A stretch of 64,000 nucleotides of DNA, from contig NZ_CP136651.1 of the NCBI RefSeq assembly GCF_036784765.1, forward strand, positions 2,790,001-2,854,000. The letters run 5' to 3'. The notes beneath the pieces were generated by a model. The model searched no databases and was not told the DNA's origin. It saw only the letters and a program-made list of their open reading frames with translations. The position numbers were made by a program, and so were the translations under genes. The stretch's first letter is position 1; each line of letters opens with the position of its first letter. Origin of the DNA: Novosphingobium sp. ZN18A2. Lineage in GTDB: Bacteria > Pseudomonadota > Alphaproteobacteria > Sphingomonadales > Sphingomonadaceae. Shown here in pieces: positions 26,033 through 33,400 of this stretch.

Positions 26033-27820
26033 ATGACATTCCCCCCGCTTCCTTCCAGCCTCGAGGCCGCCCTTGCCGAGCGAGGTTATGACACGGCCAC
26101 TCCGGTGCAGGCCGAAGTCATGCGTGCGGAGGCAGCCGGGCGCGACCTGGTCGTTTCGGCCCAGACCGGATCGGGAAAGACAATCGCCTTCGGCCTTGCC
26201 ATAGCCCGGGAACTGCTGGGCGAAAGCGATGCCATTCCCTTCTCGGAAGGGCCGCTTGCGCTGATCATCGCACCGACACGCGAACTTGCCTTGCAGGTCA
26301 GTCGCGAGCTGGCGTGGCTTTACGGCAAGGCCGGCGGACGTATTGCAACCTGCGTTGGCGGAATGAACCCGCAGCAGGAACGCAGGGCGCTGCGTTCCGG
26401 CGCGAACATTGTCGTCGGCACGCCGGGCAGGCTTCGCGACCATCTTGAGCGCGGTGCGCTCGACTTGTCCGGGCTGAAGGCCGTGGTGCTCGATGAAGCG
26501 GACGAAATGCTCGACATGGGCTTTCGCGAAGAACTCGAAGAAATCCTGGATGCGATGCCTGAAACGCGCCGGACATTGCTGTTTTCCGCAACGATGCCCC
26601 GTCCGATCGAGGCAATTGCCCGCCGATACCAGCGCAATGCCTTGCGGATTGCGACGATCGACGAAGGGCGCGGCCATGGCGATATTTCCTATCAGGCCGT
26701 AACGGTTTCCCCGCCCGAGATCGAAAACGCCGCGGTCAATCTGCTGCGCTTTCACGAGGCGGAAACCGCCATCCTGTTCTGCGCGACCCGCGAAAACGTC
26801 CGCCACCTGCACGCCACGCTGCAAGAGCGCGGGTTTGCGGTTGTCGCACTCTCTGGCGAACATTCGCAGTCTGAACGGAACCAGGCGCTACAGGCGCTGC
26901 GCGACCGTCGCGCACGCGTGTGCGTTGCCACCGATGTCGCTGCACGCGGGATCGACCTGCCGACGCTGAGCCTTGTCATCCATGTGGAAATTCCGCGCGA
27001 CGCGGAAACACTGCAACACCGTTCGGGACGCACGGGCCGTGCGGGGAAAAAGGGCACCGCCGTGATGATCGTGCCGTTCTCGCGGCGCAAGCGCGTGGAA
27101 TCCATGCTTCGCCATGCGAAGATCACCGCGGACTGGACCGATGCGCCCGACCGCGAAGCCATCAAGACAAGGGACCGGGAGCGTTTGCTCGAAAAGCTGC
27201 TCGAACCGGTCGAAGTCGACGAAGGCGACCGCGAACTGGCGGAACGACTTCTGGCCGAGCGCACGCCGGCGCAAATCGCCGCGATGCTGGTGCACGCGCA
27301 CCGCGCAAGCATGCCCGAACCCGAAGACCTTATCGCAAATACGGCCGAAGCCAGGCGCGAGGCACAAAAGGAGCGCCACCGCCCCGGCTTCGAGGACACG
27401 GTCTGGTTCCGCATGGCACTGGGCCGACGCCAGAACGCCGACCCGCGCTGGATACTGCCGCTACTGTGCCGTCGCGGCCACATCACGCGCAACGAGATCG
27501 GCGCGATCCGTATTGCGCCTGACGAGACGTATTTCCAGATTCCGCGCCGTATCGCCGAAAAATTCGCCGATGCTGCCGCACGATCGGCCAAAGACGACGG
27601 CGACGATGAACCTGTTGCTATCGAAATGTCGGAAAGCGGCCCACGCGACGCGGCAAGAACCAATCGCAAACGCCACCATGCCCACGGCAAGGCCGATACA
27701 CAGCGAGCGAAGGCAAAGCCTGCCTTCAGGAAATTCGACAAGGCGAAAGGCAAGAAAGACGGAAAGCCCGGCAAGCCGCCAAAGGGCGCAAAAGGCATGC
27801 CCAAAAGCAAGAAGCACTAG
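26033..27820 (+). CDS. DEAD-box ATP-dependent RNA helicase (CsdA/DeaD-like)
   Basis: 595 aa. Helicase core: AQTGSGKT, PTRELALQ, VLDEADEMLDMGF, SATMPRP, then VATDVAARGIDLP and HRSGRTGRAGKKG. A DbpA/CsdA-type RNA-binding domain follows at about 455-525 (WFRMALGRRQNADPRWILPLLCRRGHI...). A Lys-rich tail (KGKKDGKPGKPPKGAKG...) completes it. It unwinds structured RNA in ribosome assembly or mRNA decay. Its TAG stop (27818-27820) is part of the CTAG target duplication of the insertion sequence behind it, so the protein appears intact. Confidence 0.93.
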   Translation: MTFPPLPSSLEAALAERGYDTATPVQAEVMRAEAAGRDLVVSAQTGSGKTIAFGLAIARELLGESDAIPFSEGPLALIIAPTRELALQVSRELAWLYGKAGGRIATCVGGMNPQQERRALRSGANIVVGTPGRLRDHLERGALDLSGLKAVVLDEADEMLDMGFREELEEILDAMPETRRTLLFSATMPRPIEAIARRYQRNALRIATIDEGRGHGDISYQAVTVSPPEIENAAVNLLRFHEAETAILFCATRENVRHLHATLQERGFAVVALSGEHSQSERNQALQALRDRRARVCVATDVAARGIDLPTLSLVIHVEIPRDAETLQHRSGRTGRAGKKGTAVMIVPFSRRKRVESMLRHAKITADWTDAPDREAIKTRDRERLLEKLLEPVEVDEGDRELAERLLAERTPAQIAAMLVHAHRASMPEPEDLIANTAEARREAQKERHRPGFEDTVWFRMALGRRQNADPRWILPLLCRRGHITRNEIGAIRIAPDETYFQIPRRIAEKFADAAARSAKDDGDDEPVAIEMSESGPRDAARTNRKRHHAHGKADTQRAKAKPAFRKFDKAKGKKDGKPGKPPKGAKGMPKSKKH

Positions 27821-28669
27821 GCTGTGGTGACATTTTAGGGATTCACGGCGGCTGAGATTTCTGATTCAACGCTGGCTTTTGGAGGCTGGTGTGGAAGGCG
27901 AGGTTCTCAGGGACGATCAGTGGGAGCGGTTGCGCGAGTTTGTGCCTGGCGGGCGCAAGGGCAAGCGCGGCCCGCGCAGCGATGGACGGCGGTTTCTGGA
28001 TGCCTTGCTGTGGCTGGCGCGTTCAGGTGGGCGCTGGCGCGATCTGCCAGAGAAGTTCGGGCCGTATCAGACCGCGAAGCGACGCTATTATCGCTGGGTC
28101 GAGCAAGGGGTGATCGACCGGATTTTCGAGGCGGTGTCCGACGATCCTGACATCGAGTGGCTGGCGATCGATGCGACCGTGATCCGCGCTCAGGCCCAAG
28201 CTGCCGGAGCACGGGTAAAAAGGGGGGCGCTCAAGCCCAGGCTCCTGGGCGATCCAGAGGAGGGTTCGGCACCAAGGTCCACGCCGTCGTCGACGCCCTC
28301 GGCTTGCCGATCCGCTTCATCCTCGGTCCCGGCCAGCAGAACGACATGGCGCCGGCCTGCGACCTGATCCGAGGCATCCCGGCTGGCCAGGTTCTGGCCG
28401 ACCGGGCCTACGATGCCGACAGCTTGCACGACTTGATCTACGAGCAAGGCGGCGAACCAGTCATCCCGCCCCGCCGCCACCGCAAATACCAGCACCACTA
28501 TGACCGCATCGCCTACAAACAGCGCTGGGGCATCGAGGGTTTCTTTGCCAAGCTCAAGCAATGGCGGCGCATCGCAACTCGCTATGACAAGCTCGCCGCC
28601 AATTTCCTCGGATTCGTCAAACTCGCCAGCATCATGCTTTGGCTGAAATGATTAAATCGTCACCACAGC
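27821..28669 (+). mobile_element. IS5-family (IS427-group-like) insertion sequence, 849 bp
   Basis: Terminal inverted repeats GCTGTGGTGAC (27821-27831) and GTCACCACAGC (28659-28669) are perfect over 11 bp. The element is flanked by CTAG at 27817-27820 and 28670-28673, a 4-bp target duplication of the kind made by IS427-type elements. It carries one transposase in two overlapping frames. Intact ends, a perfect target duplication and an intact frame pair suggest a recent, possibly active copy. Confidence 0.88.
27879..28651 (+). CDS. IS5-family DDE transposase, made by -1 frameshift from two overlapping frames
   Basis: Frame A (27879-28367, TTG start) encodes the N-terminal domain (LRDDQWERLREFVPGG...) and the first catalytic Asp in LAIDATVIRA. 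Frame B (28157-28651) is shifted by -1 and encodes the second Asp in VLADRAYDADSL and the Glu in QRWGIEGFFAKLKQ. The frames join at an A5G6 run near 28217-28227 (GTAAAAAGGGGGGCG), a plausible slippery site in which AAA and GGG can re-pair one base back. The fused product would be about 258 aa, the family length. Programmed frameshifting is known in this group. A disabling mutation is the alternative, but the homopolymer at the exact junction favours frameshifting. Confidence 0.85.
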
Positions 28670-28673
28670 CTAG

Positions 28674-28874
28674 CCGATTGCATGCTAGGGAAATGGTAGC
28701 GGAGGAGGAGTATTTTCTAGACATCTATTATATTGATACATAATGATTTTTGTAATTATCGCACTCAAAATACCCCCACTGATACCCCCAGATTTCCGAT
28801 GCGGCGAAACGCATGTTTTATGCGGCGGTTTGCCGATTTTTCAGCCCAGATCGCGACACCTTCCGTTTCGGCAA
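28674..28874. other. AT-rich island edge without a recognisable gene
   Basis: Apart from the att-like repeat at 28691-28708, this stretch holds no convincing gene. The part 28709-28790 is much richer in A and T than the surroundings (for example TATTATATTGATACATAATG), as expected for acquired DNA. Confidence 0.5.
28691..28708. repeat. att-like direct repeat, distal copy
   Basis: AAATGGTAGCGGAGGAGG, identical to 36972-36989, where it forms the 3' end of tRNA-Met. Here there is no tRNA body next to it. It lies 17 bp after the right target duplication of the IS. Confidence 0.7.
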
Positions 28875-29266
28875 TCACCCACCAGCGCATTCGGCTTCCA
28901 GGTAGCGCCGGACATGCATGATGTCCGCCAGCTCACCGTCCAGCATGAGATGAAGTGCGCTCACGCCATCAAAAGCGCCATTGTCCGTTCGTTTCCACGA
29001 ATAAGCTCGCCCCGACTCCCGGAAAATCATCCTGAGCGCTCTGTCAATGCTCATCAAATTCAACAATCGAGCATGACACTCGGAAGAACACTTGCCGCCC
29101 CCTGCCCCTTCCAGCGCCGATAGACCCGCAATTCCATGCCTAACAGCATGGCCGCCTGCTCGTCCGTAACGCCCCATTTCTCGAACAGGCTCAGGCTCGC
29201 GCGAAAGAGCGCGGCAGCTTCCTGCTGGGCAGTGACGGAATTAACTTCGCCGAGCATTTGCACCAA
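28875..29266 (-). pseudogene. Frameshifted antitoxin of the Xre/MbcA/ParS (DUF2384) type
   Basis: The N-terminal part (29266 down to about 29100) reads LFRASLSLFEKWGVTDEQAAMLLGM, then VYRRWKGQG, the helix-turn-helix half of such antitoxins. The C-terminal part, in another frame, reads LLNLMSIDRALRMIF...AFDGVSALHLMLDGELADIMHVRRYLEAECAG, the DUF2384 toxin-binding domain. The frame change falls in a G-rich stretch around 29080-29115. No RES-domain toxin gene is found beside it. It is therefore either a decayed orphan or a gene with a sequencing-level indel. Confidence 0.72.
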
Positions 29267-29364
29267 ATCCCCGCGAAAATCGAAATCTGCTCCGAGACTT
29301 CATAACATGAGGGCATGGTGTGATCCACACGGCGGCGGCCACCCAATCCATTCCCATCTCATCA

Positions 29365-29403
29365 AGTGTAGCCATTGACTACATTGAAGCCATGAGCTAC
29401 ACT
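29365..29403 (+). promoter_or_regulatory. Promoter and operator of the RelE/Xre toxin-antitoxin pair
   Basis: A sigma-70-like promoter TTGACT (29375-29380), 17-bp spacer, TACACT (29398-29403) is flanked by perfect 8-bp inverted arms AGTGTAGC (29365-29372) and GCTACACT (29396-29403). The right arm covers the -10 box. That is the usual layout for autorepression by an antitoxin dimer. The predicted start of transcription falls at about 29409-29411, on the toxin ATG. Confidence 0.65.
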
Positions 29404-29410
29404 GCAGGAA

Positions 29411-29662
29411 ATGAAGCCAGTCACCTACACGCGGGCAGCACTGAAGACCCTACGCAGGATGCCTGCGGACGTAGCGGAACGGATCATAGGGAAAATCGAG
29501 CAATATGCCGCCGCCCCAGCCTCGCAGGCCAACAATGTTACGGTTCTCAAGGGACGAGAAGGTATCCGTTTAAGAGTGGGTGATTGGCGTGTGATCATGA
29601 ATGATGACGGCGTTGTTCTGGCGGTTCTCGATATAGGACCGCGCGGAAGCATCTACGGTTGA
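29411..29662 (+). CDS. RelE/ParE-superfamily toxin
   Basis: 83 aa. It opens KPVTYTRAALKTLRRMP with the basic helix, continues with VTVLKGREGIRLRVGDWRVIM and ends in a short LDIGPRGSIYG, the compact ribosome-dependent mRNA nuclease fold. It is followed, with 11 bp between its stop and the preferred antitoxin ATG, by a helix-turn-helix antitoxin gene. That is a toxin-first order as in higBA. Only 7 bp separate the -10 box from the ATG, so the mRNA may be leaderless or nearly so. Confidence 0.85.
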   Translation: MKPVTYTRAALKTLRRMPADVAERIIGKIEQYAAAPASQANNVTVLKGREGIRLRVGDWRVIMNDDGVVLAVLDIGPRGSIYG

Positions 29663-29673
29663 TGGAGGCAGAT

Positions 29674-30015
29674 ATGGGTGAAATGATTTCGATCCCGCTT
29701 GAGGAATACCGCAGCTTGCAGGCCGCTGCCGAAGAACTGGCCGATCTGCAAGCTTATGACCGTGCCTTGGCGCAGTTGGCAAACGGCGATGAGGAACTGC
29801 TTCCTGCCGAATTGGTGAAGCGCATGCTCTCCGGCGAAAGCCCTCTACGCGTCTGGCGGGAATACCGAGGTCTTACCCAGACCGCCCTCGCTGAAGCTTC
29901 GAGCGTCAACCGGGTGCAGATCGCGGATATCGAGTCTGGACGGAAGAGCGGTTCGATTGAGACGGTCAGGAAGCTGGCTGAAACCTTGGGCATTACTCTC
30001 GATGAATTGATTTAA
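29674..30015 (+). CDS. Xre-family (helix-turn-helix) antitoxin
   Basis: 113 aa. The N-terminal segment (ISIPLEEYRSLQAAAEELADLQAYDRAL) probably wraps the toxin. The C-terminal domain (about residues 55-113) is an Xre helix-turn-helix: LRVWREYRGLTQTALAEASSVNRVQIADIESGRKSGSIETVRKLAETLGITLDEL. I choose the ATG at 29674 because GGAGG (29664-29668) is 5 nt upstream; earlier starts at 29659 and 29662 overlap the toxin stop. It represses the pair's promoter and neutralises RelE. Confidence 0.87.
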   Translation: MGEMISIPLEEYRSLQAAAEELADLQAYDRALAQLANGDEELLPAELVKRMLSGESPLRVWREYRGLTQTALAEASSVNRVQIADIESGRKSGSIETVRKLAETLGITLDELI

Positions 30016-30103
30016 GAGCAAATCCATTCTGCAAAGACAGCACTTGCCGCCCGCTCGTTAAGTGCAACAATCAGTCTTCACCTGTCTGAGTAGCTTTCGT
30101 CAC

Positions 30104-30200
30104 AAGAAAAGCCGGTTCCCGAAGGAACCGGCTAAAATGATTTTGTGGATCAAATCCTTGTTAACGGAAAGACCACGCTGCTTGGACTGCTACATCAAGC
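30104..30200 (-). ncRNA. tracrRNA (short form, about 97 nt)
   Basis: Read on the minus strand. The anti-repeat begins at about 30196 (GATGTAGCAGTCCAAGCAGC) and pairs 17 nt without a break with the array repeat; its 3' side CCGTTAAC pairs with the repeat start GTTGCGG apart from one bulged U. A nexus-like hairpin GGAT-TTG-ATCC follows. A Rho-independent terminator closes it: GCCGGTTCC-TTCG-GGAACCGGC (30132 to 30111) then TTTTCTT. The promoter TTGACG-N17-TAACGT (30235-30230 and 30212-30207) predicts a start near 30200. Position and orientation (upstream of cas9, opposite strand) match other tracrRNAs. It guides RNase III processing and Cas9 loading. Confidence 0.88.
30111..30132 (-). terminator. 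tracrRNA terminator with UUCG tetraloop
   Basis: A 9-bp perfect stem GCCGGTTCC/GGAACCGGC closes a TTCG loop in minus-strand reading, followed by TTTTCTT. The T-run is on the minus-strand side, which sets the direction of transcription. Confidence 0.88.
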
Positions 30201-30206
30201 AAAACT

Positions 30207-30235
30207 ACGTTAGACTGCTGAAAACGCCGCGTCAA
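30207..30235 (-). promoter_or_regulatory. Promoter of the short tracrRNA
   Basis: Minus-strand TTGACG (30235-30230), a 17-bp spacer, TAACGT (30212-30207). The predicted start is 3-5 nt before the anti-repeat. Confidence 0.6.
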
Positions 30236-30268
30236 CGATCTGCGCAAATTGGCCCAGACCACATATGA

Positions 30269-30304
30269 GACTCAGCAGTGCAAGCAGCCTGGGCCAACCG
30301 CAAC
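30269..30304 (-). repeat. Degenerate CRISPR repeat upstream of the tracrRNA (crRNA-like half of a natural single guide)
   Basis: 31 of 36 positions match the array repeat. In minus-strand reading the first 14 nt, GTTGCGGTTGGCCC, are unchanged, while changes cluster further in. The unchanged part is what pairs closest to the guide in the crRNA:tracrRNA duplex. On one minus-strand transcript the order is 12-nt guide, this repeat, 72-nt linker, tracrRNA anti-repeat, so repeat and anti-repeat can fold back on each other (8-bp GCTGCTTG and 6-bp ACTGCT blocks plus the lower GTTGCGG stem). Confidence 0.75.
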
Positions 30305-30316
30305 TAAAATGGAGGA
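30305..30316 (-). other. Guide (seed) of the proposed long tracrRNA
   Basis: In minus-strand reading TCCTCCATTTTA lies immediately 5' of the degenerate repeat, the place of the PAM-proximal seed in a crRNA. The same 12 nt occur on the plus strand at 30438-30449 in the cas9 promoter. The match stops exactly at 12 nt; the next four bases all differ. Confidence 0.7.
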
Positions 30317-30352
30317 AACCACACGCACCTCCGCTTCAGCCTCTTGCAGTAA

Positions 30353-30391
30353 GGTTTGGACGCTCACCCAAGCCATCGACAGGTTCGATGG
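30353..30391. other. Two hairpins in the tracrRNA-cas9 gap
   Basis: GGTTTGG/CCAAGCC (30353-30359 with 30368-30374) and CCATCGA-CAGGT-TCGATGG (30373-30391) can form stems. They share two bases, so they are mutually exclusive or stacked. Neither has a T-run. They may be 5' structure of the long tracrRNA or a regulatory site of cas9. No ORF with family resemblance lies here. Confidence 0.4.
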
Positions 30392-30419
30392 CAGCAAGAT
30401 TGCATTCCGGATAGCATCG

Positions 30420-30448
30420 TTGACACAACGGATCAACTCCTCCATTTT
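30420..30448 (+). promoter_or_regulatory. Probable cas9 promoter
   Basis: A perfect -35 box TTGACA (30420-30425) lies inside the hairpin CGTTG-ACA-CAACG. A 17-bp spacer leads to CATTTT (30443-30448) as a weak -10. Transcription would begin near 30455, 35 nt before the cas9 ATG. Other -10 candidates in the AT-rich 30455-30469 stretch remain possible. Confidence 0.5.
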
Positions 30449-30450
30449 AG
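30438..30450 (+). promoter_or_regulatory. Self-target site of the long tracrRNA in the cas9 promoter
   Basis: TCCTCCATTTTAG (30438-30450) is the exact inverted partner of CTAAAATGGAGGA (30304-30316). As a protospacer seed it would read TCCTCCATTTTA with GAAAACAT on its 3' side as PAM region. It overlaps the proposed -10 box, 40 bp before the cas9 start codon. Confidence 0.68.
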
Positions 30451-30489
30451 AAAACATAAATTGTATTAAGAACGACGGGAGCCAAGAGC

Positions 30490-33400
30490 ATGGTTGATCA
30501 GCAGGGCACAACCCAAAAGCGCTGGCGCCTCGGAATCGACCTGGGAACCAATTCGATCGGCTGGGCAGCTTTGTCGCTTGGTGCCAATGGCAAGCCCGAT
30601 GGCCTGCTCGACATGGGCGTGCGGATTTTCTCCGACGCACGCGATCCGCAAAGCCGGGAATCCAATGCCGCCACCCGTCGCGGGCCGCGCGGGGCGCGCC
30701 GCAACCGCGATCGTTATCTGCAACGGCGCGAACAATTTCTGCGCACGCTAACAGAAGCCGGACTATTGCCCGCGGACAAGGCGGCACGCCAAGCACTTGA
30801 GCGGCTCGACCCATGGATCTTGCGCGCCCGCGCCCTGACCGAACCGCTAGACCGACATGAAGTCGGACGCGCGCTGTTCCATTTGCAGCAGCGGCGCGGC
30901 TTCAAGTCCAACCGCCTGACAGACAAGGGCAGCGATGAAAAGGGCGCAGTGGAAAGCGGTGCGGCGGCCCTTCGCGCCGATATGGATGCTGGCGATGCAG
31001 CAACGCTTGGTGAGTTAAAGGGGAACCCGCGCCAAACCATCGCCGAAGAAAACCACAGCCTGCCCAAGGGTGCGCGTAGTCCAATGCCGCTGGCCCGCGT
31101 CCGTACGCACAGCGAAGGCGCGAAGATGGTCTACGACTATTATCCGCTACGCGAGATGATCGAGCAGGAATTCGACGCGATCTGGCAAGCCCAGGCGCGC
31201 CATCACCCGGATGTCATGACCGAAGATGCGCGCACCGCCCTGCGCGACGTTCTCCTGTTCCAGCGCCCGCTCAAGCCGCAGCCGGTCGGGCGCTGCACTT
31301 TCGAGAATGAAGAAGAACGCGCCCCCAGCGCCCTGCCCTCGGTCCAGCAGCTGCGCATCTATCAGGAACTCAATAATCTGCGTGTCTCCGCACGGCCGGG
31401 CGAACCGCAGTTGCCCCTCTCCCCGGCGGAGCGCGACGAGCTGGCCGGGATTGCGCTGAGAAAGGTCAAATTTAGCCTGCGCGATATGCGCGGAGCGCTG
31501 GGCTTGACCGAGGCCGCCATCTTCAGCATCGAAGCGGGCGGTCGCGATTTTCTGGATGGCGACAAGACGCACGACATCATCACCAGGAACCGCAAGAACA
31601 ATACTGGAAACTGGCCGGACTGGGCCGAGTTGCCGCTGGCGGAGCAGGACGCGCTCACCGAAATCCTGCTGGGCCGCGTCGCGCCGGGCCGGGGCAGCCA
31701 CCAGGCGGTGGTCGCGACGCACGAACGCGTGGTCGCACGCATCGTCGCAGGTCTCGGCCTGTCCGAAAGCCGGGCACGCGAATTGCTGGCAGCGAAGGAC
31801 GAGGATGAGATCGCCGCCTTCCTTGCCGAACGGTATGGGCTGGAGCCTTCCCATGCCGCCCGCATTGCCGGCCTGCGCCTGCCCGATGGCCACGGCCGCC
31901 TCAGCCGCACGGCAGGCGACAAAGTGCTGGCGCAACTGATCGAGCCGGACGCCGATGCTCGCTTGCGGACCTATGACCGCGCCGTCGTCGATGCCGGATA
32001 CTTCCACCACAGCCTGAAGGGCACCGGCGAGGTGTTCGACCACCTGCCCTATTACGGCGTGGTGCTCGAACAGTCGGTTGCCTTCGGCTCCGGCGATGCG
32101 AGCGACATCGAGGAAAAGCGGATCGGCAAGCTGGCCAACCCCACCGTCCATGTCGCGCTCAACCAGTTGCGCCGGGTGGTCAACGCGCTGATCGACCGCT
32201 TCGGCCCACCTGCGGAAATCGTGGTGGAACTGTCGCGCGATCTGCCGCTGGGCGCGTTCGACTTGGGCAAGTTAAAGAACAAGCAAAACGAGAACCGGAA
32301 GGCCAATGAAAAGCTTTCTGAAAGGCTTGCCGAGTTTGGAGCACCAAACAATTATAATAACCGCCTGTTTCTGCGCCTTTGGGATGAACTGGATGCGTTA
32401 GGCCGCAAATGCCCCTTCACCGGGCAGCACCTGTCGCAAGAACTGCTTGTCAGGAGTCTCAAAGGTTCCGGCGAACTCGAGGTTGAACACATCCTCCCCT
32501 TCTCCCGCACGCTCGACGATGGCTTTAACAACAAGGTGCTGGCCCTGCGCGAAGCCAATCGCCGCAAGGGCAGGCTCAGCCCATGGGAAGCGGTGGAAAA
32601 CGGCATTTTCGACCGCGAGACGATCGAAAACTCTCTGCGCGATCTGCCCCCTGCGAAGGCCTGGCGCTTCAGCCCCGATGCGATGGAGCGGTTCGAGAAA
32701 GAGGAACGCGATTTCCTCGACCGGCAGTTGAATGACAACAAGAATATCTCGCGCCTCGCCGCGCAATATCTCAAAAGCCTGGGTTCCGATGTCTGGGTCA
32801 TCAACGGCCGTCTCACCGCCGATCTGCGCCACCATTGGGGGCTGAATAAGGGCTGGCGTGGAGACAACCGCAACCCGGCGGATAGCGAAGCGGATGAGGT
32901 AAAGAAAAACCGCAACGATCACTGCCATCACGCAGTCGACGCCTTCGTGATCGCCTGCACCGACCGCGCGATGGTCAAGGCCGCGGCGGATGAGGCGAAG
33001 AAAGTGGAAGAGGAATTCACCGCCGGGAGGCGCGATCATCGACGCCTCCTGGCTGGGTTGCCCGATCCCTTCGATGGCTATCTGCTTGCGGTGAAGGAGG
33101 CAGTCGGCAAAATCGTGGTCAGCCACAAGCCCGATCACGGCATTGAAGGCAAGCTGCACGAAGCCACCAATTACGGCGTTGTGCAAACACAGGCGGGCGA
33201 GACTCGGCTCGCCACCCGCAAGCCCATTATCGACCTTACCCCCGGCGAAGTAGCCAGTATCGGCGATGACCGCATTCGCCGCGAACTTGTCGCACTGACC
33301 GATGGACTTGGCGACAAGGAGCGCAAGCAGGCATTGCTCGAATACAGCCAGCGCACCGGCCACAAGCGCGTGCGCGTCCACAAGGTGCAGGCCAGTTTCG

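Noticed and set aside
28733-29123. Small plus-strand frames next to the att-like repeat
   Set aside because: They lie over or against the antitoxin remnant and show no family resemblance.
30269-30450. Plus-strand tracrRNA starting at the 30269-30304 repeat-like element
   Set aside because: Hairpins follow it but no T-run terminator does. The minus-strand candidate has promoter, anti-repeat, nexus-like hairpin and terminator in order, and its anti-repeat fits the GTTGCGG-start crRNA.
30450-30457. Reading the PAM as NNNCAT by analogy to the Parvibaculum Cas9
   Set aside because: The flank GAAAACAT has CAT at positions 6-8, not 4-6, and PAMs vary strongly between related Cas9 proteins.
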